DNA of 64,000 nt from Parvularcula sp964219355 (GTDB lineage Bacteria; Pseudomonadota; Alphaproteobacteria; Caulobacterales; Parvularculaceae): assembly GCA_964219355.1 (NCBI GenBank), contig CAXPOZ010000001.1, forward strand, positions 744,001 to 808,000. Direction: 5' to 3'. The notes beneath the pieces are model-generated. The model saw only the letters and a program-made list of their open reading frames with translations, searched no databases and had not been told where the DNA came from. This document shows, piece after piece, positions 59,265-64,000 of this stretch (within the stretch, counting starts at the first letter, position 1; every line of letters starts with the position of its first letter). A program made the position numbers and the translations under genes.

Positions 59265-59287
59265 CCAAACCCACCTCCCCAATCCGG

Positions 59288-59320
59288 AAGGCGGTAGGGC
59301 AAAGCCTTGCCGCCTTTTTT
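59288..59320 (+). terminator. Intrinsic terminator of prkA
   Basis: AAGGCGG (59288-59294) pairs with CCGCCTT (59310-59316), with an inner GGGC/GCC stem around AAA, followed by a run of Ts (59315-59320). The T-run is part of the 8-bp target duplication of the mobile element to its right; the terminator itself is intact after the insertion. Confidence 0.85.
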
Positions 59321-59323
59321 GTT
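59316..59323. repeat. Target-site duplication, left copy
   Basis: TTTTTGTT at 59316-59323 abuts the left inverted repeat of the mobile element and is repeated exactly at 62206-62213 beyond the right end. Eight bases is the usual duplication length for the IS1595 family. Confidence 0.85.
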
Positions 59324-59357
59324 GGCGATTATGCACTTTGCAAACACGCTCGCGAAT
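59324..59357 (+). repeat. Left terminal inverted repeat
   Basis: Begins GGCGATTATGCACTTTGCAA and matches the complement of 62172-62205 at 19 of the first 22 and 26 of 34 positions. Marks the left boundary of the mobile element, directly inside the TTTTTGTT duplication. Confidence 0.85.
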
Positions 59358-59394
59358 CGGGTAACATGGCATCTCTTCAACTAGGAGAAGAGGT

Positions 59395-59661
59395 ATGGCA
59401 CTGTTTGCGATCACTTATGACTTGGTAGAGCGCAAAGATTATCAGTCGCTTTGGGATGAGTTTGATAGATTGGGCGGCCACAAAGCCCTCAATTCTTTTT
59501 ACTTGATATCACTGAATAACAACCGACAGGAGGTCGTCGATCATTTCGCCGAGTACATTGATGAAGACGACCGACTTATGGTCATCGAATTCAACCAAAA
59601 GCCCAAGTTTACCAAGGCCCTAAAAGGCACTAATGCTTGGATCGACAGGCACTTTCAGTAG
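59395..59661 (+). CDS. Cas2-like/SinR-family small protein
   Basis: An 88-residue protein, ATG at 59395 with AGGAGAAGAGG upstream. It starts MALFAITYDLVERKDYQSLWDEFDRLGGHKALNSFYLISLN, the ferredoxin-like pattern of Cas2 and VapD relatives (first strand AITYDL with an acidic residue at its end; a second strand with NSFYLIS), and later DDRLMVIEF. No cas1 or repeat array is present, so it is not part of a CRISPR system. It lies inside the mobile element, opposite in direction to the other cargo. Possible roles: nuclease, toxin component or regulator; unproven. Confidence 0.75.
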   Translation: MALFAITYDLVERKDYQSLWDEFDRLGGHKALNSFYLISLNNNRQEVVDHFAEYIDEDDRLMVIEFNQKPKFTKALKGTNAWIDRHFQ

Positions 59662-59760
59662 GAGGTGATTGGTAAGAGGCGCCCATCGGTACGCCTCGCT
59701 CATCCCAGACTGTTATCCCAAACAATTTCGCGATTGCTGCAAGTAGTCGATGTCTCATAG

Positions 59761-59783
59761 AAAAAACCCGCCTATTCGGCGGG
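59761..59783 (-). terminator. Intrinsic terminator of the cargo operon
   Basis: On the minus strand CCCGCC-GAATA-GGCGGG is followed by TTTTTT. The stem overlaps the stop codon of the 51-residue protein. It ends the transposase-unknown-PIN-acidic protein transcript. Confidence 0.9.
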
Positions 59784-59927
59784 CTCCTCTTTCTCGTCTT
59801 TGCCGTCATCTTCTGGCGGCTTCTGCTTTGCGATCTTGCGTATAGCCTCATCAAACCGCTCTTCTGACTCGTCGCATTCGAGTTCGCGGGCAGCTTCGCG
59901 GAACCGGTCAATTTGATCCTTGCTCAC
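59772..59927 (-). CDS. Small acidic protein of the PIN cargo operon
   Basis: A 51-residue protein starting at GTG 59927, inside a GTGA overlap with the PIN gene stop. It reads MSKDQIDRFREAARELECDESEERF, then DEAIRKIAKQKPPEDDGKDEKEEPAE: a short amphipathic helix with RELECDE followed by a charged tail. I recall this kind of sequence next to PIN-domain genes in other proteobacteria, which would make it a possible antitoxin or partner. The stop codon lies within the terminator hairpin. Confidence 0.75.
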   Translation of the reverse strand: MSKDQIDRFREAARELECDESEERFDEAIRKIAKQKPPEDDGKDEKEEPAE

Positions 59928-60442
59928 AGCAGCTCACCTTGCTTTTCGGGAAGCGGCAAGTCGCGCGTTCTCACCACCGTCAATCCTGCCAACGTAGCAA
60001 AATGACCAAGGCTTTTGTCATCGGTGTGGAACTCTCGGACATTCTTTACCTTTGCAATCGCAGCAATTTGCCGGTCCAGCTTGATCTTTTGATACGGCAC
60101 ATCAGACATTCCCGAGCGCTTATCTCCAAGGGAGGTGGCTGTGCGCGTCATTTCGGCCAATTCGATGGCGGCTAAGACGTCGAAATCCGCAAACTCAAAT
60201 GCTGAATTGGATTGGAGCGAAGAGACGAGAGAGGCCGTGTCGATTTCCCCAAAACAGACGACCTCCGCAAGCGCTGGGGTCGGAATAATCACGCGCTGCT
60301 TGCTCTTTTGAAGGTTTTGGATTTTTGCTTCTATCCGTTCGCGGGCCATGTGAACCGGCTGTTGGGTGTCAGGGTCCTTCGGCGGCTCCGCCTCCGGATG
60401 AAGCCAGACACTCAGAGTTGCAGCATCTAATGCGACAGCCAC
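59924..60442 (-). CDS. PIN-domain nuclease
   Basis: A 172-residue PIN-like protein starting at GTG 60442, whose first base is the last base of the preceding TAG stop. Acidic residues expected for the metal site are Asp6 (VALDAATL), Glu60 (PTPALAEVV), Asp123 and Asp141/142 (FHTDDKSLGHFATLAGLTVV). PIN proteins are Mg/Mn-dependent RNases and often toxins of VapBC modules. The 20-residue insert after Asp6 (PEAEPPKDPDTQQP) and the C-terminal tail are longer than in VapC. Translationally coupled to its neighbours in the mobile element. Confidence 0.85.
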   Translation of the reverse strand: MAVALDAATLSVWLHPEAEPPKDPDTQQPVHMARERIEAKIQNLQKSKQRVIIPTPALAEVVCFGEIDTASLVSSLQSNSAFEFADFDVLAAIELAEMTRTATSLGDKRSGMSDVPYQKIKLDRQIAAIAKVKNVREFHTDDKSLGHFATLAGLTVVRTRDLPLPEKQGELL

Positions 60443-61170
60443 TATGCAACCTCGTCGGACTGCTCGCCCCGCACCAGATCGACGATATTGGTAGGGAGTG
60501 CGCGACCGTACAAGCGTGCGCGACTCAACGCCTCAGAAATGCTGATGTCTTCCAAATGGCTAAAACTGTGAACGTTGAAACGATCGAGGCTCCAGATACC
60601 ATCATCGCCCCGAGAGTAGTATCCATCACCAGAGAGGCGGACAGGCTCATAGATTTTGCTCGCCAACTCCTTAATCAGCTCACGCTGCGCTCGGAACCCG
60701 GTCACCTTTTCACCTTCGAACGTTCGCACGCCGACTGGCACCCATTCGTTCGGGCCACCAAGTGTTTCAACGACGCCATCAAAGGTTCCAGGCTGCCGAA
60801 TGTTGCGAAGCCGCGGCCTCTCAGCCTTGGCCCCTGGGAAATAAAGGATTTCCGCACCGTCTGGAGCATCGACAGCCCCATTCGTATTGTCTTCAAGAAG
60901 GAGCGCGTTGATTTTCTTGTATCCCCGCTCTGCGCTGGGATCGCCGCCACCGCTGCCCGCCGCCGCTAAACGCATCTCGACTTCAGGGCGAAAAGCCTCA
61001 TCAACCAGAAGTGCAGACGCGTGGCTGCCTTCTTGAATATCCACGAGGTGCACGCCCTCAACCCCGAACAATTCCGCAAGCGGGCCCAGATATTGGGCCA
61101 AACGCTTTAGCGGCATTGTTTCGGGCGTGTAGGCTTTCACCCGAAAGCGATACATCCACGGCTCCGTCAT
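60442..61170 (-). CDS. Unknown 242-residue protein upstream of the PIN gene
   Basis: No family recognised. It starts MTEPWMYRFRVKAYTPETMPLKRLAQYLGPLAELFG, which suggests an N-terminal alpha/beta domain, then VHLVDIQEGSHASALLVDEAF, a Gly-rich stretch (AAAGSGGGDPS), a beta-rich segment (EILYFPGAKAERPRLRNIRQPG) and a C-terminal helix-rich part. It shares a 1-base overlap (TAGTG) with the PIN gene and starts 23 bases after the transposase stop, so it may serve as antitoxin, adaptor or sensor of the module. Confidence 0.7.
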   Translation of the reverse strand: MTEPWMYRFRVKAYTPETMPLKRLAQYLGPLAELFGVEGVHLVDIQEGSHASALLVDEAFRPEVEMRLAAAGSGGGDPSAERGYKKINALLLEDNTNGAVDAPDGAEILYFPGAKAERPRLRNIRQPGTFDGVVETLGGPNEWVPVGVRTFEGEKVTGFRAQRELIKELASKIYEPVRLSGDGYYSRGDDGIWSLDRFNVHSFSHLEDISISEALSRARLYGRALPTNIVDLVRGEQSDEVA

Positions 61171-61193
61171 AGTTTTGAAATATAGCGGCAGAG

Positions 61194-62141
61194 TTAAGCA
61201 CTGCCTACCGATGAGTCCCGGTACTTGAGTCGTTTCCCTCGGCTCCCGGATAACGCGAGTGCAAAACGTTCTGCATCTGCCACACCGTTTGCGACCCTAT
61301 GATTGTATCGAAACTCAAATTCGCCCGCATAGCGGTGAAGGTGCTTCTTGCCGCAGTGCTGATACACACCCTTCATGCCGCGCTTGAAGATACTGAAATA
61401 GCCCTCAATCGTGTTCGTGTGGACCTCGCCGCGACCGTACTCACCGGCACCGTGAGACACGAAATCGTGCTCAGCAAAGCTGCGATTCAGATAACGATAC
61501 TGGCCCGCCTCATCCGTCATGACACGCGCTTCGCGGGCGATGTTTGCTTCTAAGATCGGCGTCAGATCAGCCGCTTTCAGGCTGTCCACTACCATGCTCT
61601 TGGCACGGCCCGTCTGACGATCCACGAGGCTCAGCACCTTATGCTTGTGGGCGTAGCCGCGACCCTTCTTGGAGCCCTTCGGCTTCTTGGTGCGATCAAC
61701 GCCGATGAAGGTCTCGTCTACTTCGACCACGCCGCCGCCAGAGCCGAACGGCACATCTAAGTCACCGGAACGCATCGCTTCACGAATGCGGTGCGTCAGA
61801 AACCATGCCGTCTTGTACGTCACCTCTAGGATGCGGTGCAGCTGATGGGCGCTAACGCCCTTCTTGCTGGCGCACATGAGGTACACAGCCTGAAGAGCCT
61901 TATGCAGCGGAATGCGCATATGCTCGAACACGGTGCCGATCTTGACCGTGAACTGCTTCTTGCAGTCGTTGCAGCGGTGCAGGCCGTGGCGCACCCGTTT
62001 CTCAGGGTTCGCCGGAATCTTCTTGATTCGATCCACACCACCGCAATGCGGGCAAGCCGGACCATCCGCCCAGACGACGCTTTCCAGATATTCAAAAGCG
62101 GCGGCTTCGTCGTGGAAGTAAGGCTTGGACAGAATAGACAT
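61194..62141 (-). CDS. IS1595-family (ISXO2-like) transposase
   Basis: ATG at 62141 (MSILSKPYFHDEAAAFEYLE). The 315-residue protein has an N-terminal zinc ribbon (CPHC at 30-33, CNDC at 57-60), a helical region and the DDE-type catalytic core: Asp142 in VVEVDETFIG, Asp210 in RVMTDEAGQY, and Glu246 in TNTIEGYFS, followed by the family block FKRGMKGVYQHCGKKHLHRYAGEFEFRYNHR. Intact and in frame. It probably moves the whole 2.9-kb element between the inverted repeats. Confidence 0.95.
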   Translation of the reverse strand: MSILSKPYFHDEAAAFEYLESVVWADGPACPHCGGVDRIKKIPANPEKRVRHGLHRCNDCKKQFTVKIGTVFEHMRIPLHKALQAVYLMCASKKGVSAHQLHRILEVTYKTAWFLTHRIREAMRSGDLDVPFGSGGGVVEVDETFIGVDRTKKPKGSKKGRGYAHKHKVLSLVDRQTGRAKSMVVDSLKAADLTPILEANIAREARVMTDEAGQYRYLNRSFAEHDFVSHGAGEYGRGEVHTNTIEGYFSIFKRGMKGVYQHCGKKHLHRYAGEFEFRYNHRVANGVADAERFALALSGSRGKRLKYRDSSVGSA

Positions 62142-62171
62142 GGATCGTTCCTCTCGAACCATTATCTAGGA

Positions 62172-62205
62172 ATCCGCAAACCCGTTTGCAAGGTATATAA
62201 TCGCC
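62172..62205 (-). repeat. Right terminal inverted repeat
   Basis: Read on the minus strand from 62205 it begins GGCGATTATATACCTTGCAA, the partner of the left repeat at 59324. It lies just upstream of the transposase start, so the transposase promoter may overlap it. Confidence 0.85.
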
Positions 62206-62213
62206 TTTTTGTT
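62206..62213. repeat. Target-site duplication, right copy
   Basis: TTTTTGTT at 62206-62213, identical to 59316-59323. Without the element the ancestral sequence would read CCGCCTTTTTTGTTGCTGATT, i.e. the complete prkA terminator tail. Confidence 0.85.
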
Positions 62214-62234
62214 GCTGATTGCCGGTCGCGCGCT

Positions 62235-62365
62235 CCTCACCTCTCCCTTGGCAAAGGGAGAGGTCGAAGGCCGCGTCGGCGGGCTTCGGGTGAGGGTTTG
62301 CTGGAGCAGCGCACTGCCCTGAGAACCCCTCACCCTGTCCCTCTCCCCGTTCCCGGGGAGAGGGG
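62235..62365. repeat. REP-like pair of GC-rich hairpins
   Basis: Hairpin 1: ACCTCTCCCTT (62239-62249) and AAGGGAGAGGT (62254-62264), perfect 11-bp stem with GGCA loop. Hairpin 2: CCCTCTCCCCG (62339-62349) and CGGGGAGAGGG (62354-62364), perfect 11-bp stem with TTCC loop. Each is flanked by CTCACC or GGGTGAGG, and the two units face each other. This CCCTCTCCC...GGGAGAGGG pattern recurs as an interspersed repeat in many proteobacterial genomes. It fills most of the space between the mobile element and the next gene. Confidence 0.75.
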
Positions 62366-62398
62366 ACGACAGCCCAGACATCTGATATAAATGTGATC

Positions 62399-63145
62399 AT
62401 GACCTCCACCCGCCGCGAAACTCTGATCCAGATGAGTGCTGTGACCGCTTTACTCGGCATGCTGATCCATCCCGCGCAGGCCGCCACCCGAAAAGGGAGC
62501 GCGGCAAGGGAGCTTCCCAATTGGGTGCGAAAAACCGATGAGCTGACCGCGCTCCTCCGGGCTGAGAGTCTGACAGTAGCCGACTGGCGTACCGGGCTCG
62601 ACCAGCTCTTCGCGCAAGTGTCCCTCGACGATATCCTTCAGGACACGGATTTTACTGCCAAGCGCGAAGCCGCCGGGTTTGCCGAGAAAGGCGTCGCCAC
62701 GGCAAACATCAAATGGGATGACGGCACGAGCCGCCGCCTCTCCTTTTTCTCGAAGATCTTTGCGATCGGCAAAGGCCGCGCGATCATTCCGCATGGCCAT
62801 GCCGGCATGGTTTCCGCCCACCTGACACTGTCCGGCGCGATGCATCTTCGGCAATATGACCAGCTGGAGCGTAATGAGACGGCACTCCGTATCCGGCCTA
62901 CCCTCGACAGGGAGGTACGTTCCGGCGATCTCTCCTCAATAGGGATGGAGGCGGACAATGTTCACTGGTTTGTGGCAACCGAGCCCGCCCACACGCTCGA
63001 CACTATCGTCACAGGCCTTGATGAGGGCGCAGACCCGGCCTTCGATATATTCAATCTCGACATGGATAAGGCAAGCCGCGAGCCCAATGGCGATCTCATT
63101 GCGCCGCGTATGGGCGTGGCCGAAGCACTCGCCAAATATGGCTGA
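62399..63145 (+). CDS. Tat-exported cupin-like protein
   Basis: ATG at 62399. The 248-residue product begins MTSTRRETLIQMSAVTALLGMLIHPAQA, a twin-arginine-like signal (STRRETLI). The mature part contains AIIPHGHAGMVSAHLTLSGAMHLRQYDQL, resembling the metal-binding His cluster of cupins such as cysteine-dioxygenase-like proteins, and DNVHWFVATEPAHTLDTIV with a further His pair. Probably a periplasmic metalloprotein; the reaction is unknown. First gene right of the mobile element and the REP-like repeats. Confidence 0.72.
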   Translation: MTSTRRETLIQMSAVTALLGMLIHPAQAATRKGSAARELPNWVRKTDELTALLRAESLTVADWRTGLDQLFAQVSLDDILQDTDFTAKREAAGFAEKGVATANIKWDDGTSRRLSFFSKIFAIGKGRAIIPHGHAGMVSAHLTLSGAMHLRQYDQLERNETALRIRPTLDREVRSGDLSSIGMEADNVHWFVATEPAHTLDTIVTGLDEGADPAFDIFNLDMDKASREPNGDLIAPRMGVAEALAKYG

Positions 63146-63154
63146 GCCGACGCC

Positions 63155-63712
63155 TTAAACCAGCGCTGCCCGGACCATATTCTCCGCAGACGCATTTCCA
63201 GCACTGGGGCGAAGCTGCGTATCCCGCTGCGCGTCATAGCGCTCCAGCATCGCGAGTAATTCCTCACTTGCCTCAGTCGGATCGCCATGGGCACGGGCAA
63301 ACTGGATCTGGGTCTTGATCGAGCCGATCAGGTCGAATTTCGTCGTATAGTCATTCGCCACGGCCTCGACACCCACCGATTCGCGCAGATGCCTCATGAA
63401 CCGCTCGCCGCGGGTCTCCAGCATCATGATCATCTCTACATCATCTGTGTGCCCGTTATCGCGCAGCTCATCGACCAGCTGGTCAATCTCGCGCGGGGAG
63501 ATATTGTTGAGGTCATATTTTGCAAAAATGTCCTCAACGCTCGGGCGCCCGTCGGGCTCCGCCACGGCGAGCGCAAAACGCCCGGCCTCAGTCTCGACCC
63601 GCTGGGGACCCGTGTCGACGGAAGGGGACACAGGATGAGCGGTGGAGGATGTGATTTGCATCGCGCCATCCCAAGCCGATTTGGTTAGCAAGCGGTGAAG
63701 ATTGGCGCCCAT
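63155..63712 (-). CDS. Hypothetical protein
   Basis: The frame is open to 63877, but that would overlap the divergent gene at 63753, so the ATG at 63712 (MGANLHRLLTKSAWDGAMQI) or 63661 (MQITSSTAH) is more likely. About 185 residues. The middle reads SVEDIFAKYDLNNISPREIDQLVDELRDNGHTDDVEMIMMLETRG, which is helical and recalls flagellum- or motility-associated small proteins, but no family is certain. The C-terminal half continues helical (ASEELLAMLERYDAQRDT). Confidence 0.6.
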   Translation of the reverse strand: MGANLHRLLTKSAWDGAMQITSSTAHPVSPSVDTGPQRVETEAGRFALAVAEPDGRPSVEDIFAKYDLNNISPREIDQLVDELRDNGHTDDVEMIMMLETRGERFMRHLRESVGVEAVANDYTTKFDLIGSIKTQIQFARAHGDPTEASEELLAMLERYDAQRDTQLRPSAGNASAENMVRAALV

Positions 63713-63752
63713 CTTCAAAACTCGCCTCGGCACTCTTACATCTATTGCGCCT

Positions 63753-64000
63753 ATGCCCATCTGGACCCGACAGCGCGCGCCCGCAGAGGTGCCCCCGGCC
63801 GAAGCCGCAGAAGACACGCCCGCCGAGGAGCGCTGGGAGATTTCCGCCCAGTGGAAACGCGCCTGGGCGGCGATCAAATGGACCGCTTACGGCGCGGCTA
63901 TGCTCGCGGCGCTCGTCATCATCGGGCAGGTCTATCTTTTCGCCTCGATGTTTTTCGGCATTCATCCGCTGCTCGGCGGCATCTTCCTCGGTTTCGTCAC
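63753..64000 (+). CDS. Membrane protein, N-terminal part (cut by window edge)
   Basis: ATG at 63753 opens a frame that runs off the right edge (82 codons seen). A Pro/Ala/Glu-rich cytoplasmic start (MPIWTRQRAPAEVPPAEAAE) is followed by a Trp-rich helix (WKRAWAAIKWTAYGAAM) and a long hydrophobic stretch (LAALVIIGQVYLFASMFFGIHPLLGGIFLGFV) of probably two membrane helices. No clear ribosome-binding site was seen. It may belong to the YcjF-like group of membrane proteins, but this is a guess. Confidence 0.5.
   Translation, partial: MPIWTRQRAPAEVPPAEAAEDTPAEERWEISAQWKRAWAAIKWTAYGAAMLAALVIIGQVYLFASMFFGIHPLLGGIFLGFV

Larger units (their letters stand above)
59324..62205. mobile_element. IS1595-family element with passenger genes
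   Basis: A 2,882-bp unit bounded by imperfect terminal inverted repeats (GGCGATTAT at both outer ends; 26 of 34 positions match) and an 8-bp direct repeat TTTTTGTT. Content from left to right: a Cas2-like gene (+), then on the minus strand a 51-residue acidic protein, a PIN nuclease, an unknown 242-residue protein and the ISXO2-like transposase. The four minus-strand genes read in the order transposase, unknown, PIN, acidic protein and probably form one transcript ending at a terminator at 59761-59783. Plain IS1595 elements carry only the transposase; some members of the superfamily carry passengers, but I do not know this combination as described. Confidence 0.88.

Noticed and set aside
59395..59661. 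Cas2-like gene as evidence of a CRISPR-Cas locus
   Set aside because: No cas1, no effector genes and no repeat-spacer array were found; the gene lies inside a transposon and belongs to stand-alone Cas2/SinR-like proteins.

Overview
The window looks like chromosomal DNA of a GC-rich alphaproteobacterium of the Caulobacterales/Hyphomonadales/Parvularculales kind. The supporting genes are GcrA, a DivL-type kinase whose phospho-acceptor histidine is replaced by tyrosine, a complete Tad/Cpa (Flp) pilus operon, a class I lysyl-tRNA synthetase and the rplU-rpmA-GNAT-obgE block. The species cannot be named from the sequence alone. Most of the window is ordinary, densely packed core genome with many 4-base ATGA/GTGA overlaps between co-oriented genes. 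| Layout. 0-12.9 kb: hslO (partial) and an ABC-2 permease; gcrA behind a promoter region with DnaA boxes and a long inverted repeat; two tandem membrane PilZ proteins; divL; an M17 aminopeptidase; a TadD-like TPR lipoprotein; a DMT exporter; a small YHS-like protein divergent from a GlxA-type regulator. 12.9-23.7 kb: the Tad pilus operon (flp, cpaA, cpaB, cpaC, cpaD, cpaE, cpaF, tadB, tadC on the minus strand), a Crp-type regulator upstream and an extra CpaC-N-terminus-like periplasmic protein. 23.7-29.9 kb: a four-gene pabB-pabA-pabC-adenylate-ligase-like operon with overlapping starts and stops, an NDUFA9-like protein, a half-size EamA protein and a free-standing LeuA-regulatory-domain-like protein. 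30-33.7 kb: rplU-rpmA-three GNATs-obgE. 33.8-37.5 kb: a low-GC HEPN/MltR-like gene, a BtuFCD-type metal-chelate/cobalamin importer and a PH-domain membrane protein. 37.5-49.4 kb: the ydbH-ynbE-ydbL intermembrane bridge set, a QEGLA protein, an amidohydrolase, a serine hydrolase sitting between intact pyrD and a decayed duplicate of the pyrD tail, and a terB-rimB/rimK fusion-DUF952-pyrD operon. 49.4-59.3 kb: lysK, two MscS-type channels (one with BON, one with a cyclic-nucleotide domain), several small enzymes and the PrkA kinase. | 59.3-62.2 kb holds the most unusual item: a 2,882-bp IS1595-type mobile element bounded by imperfect terminal inverted repeats and an exact 8-bp direct repeat (TTTTTGTT). 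It is inserted in the T-tract of the prkA terminator. Besides the transposase it carries a co-directional cargo operon (unknown protein, PIN-domain nuclease, 51-residue acidic protein) and a separate Cas2-like/SinR-family small protein on the other strand. I read this as a transposon with a toxin-like or defence-like cargo; the boundaries are seen directly, the function of the cargo is inferred. Right of it lies a REP-like pair of hairpins, then a Tat-signal cupin-like protein, a hypothetical protein and the start of a membrane protein. | No tRNA, rRNA or CRISPR array was recognised in the window. All family assignments rest on reading motifs by eye; no database search was run.
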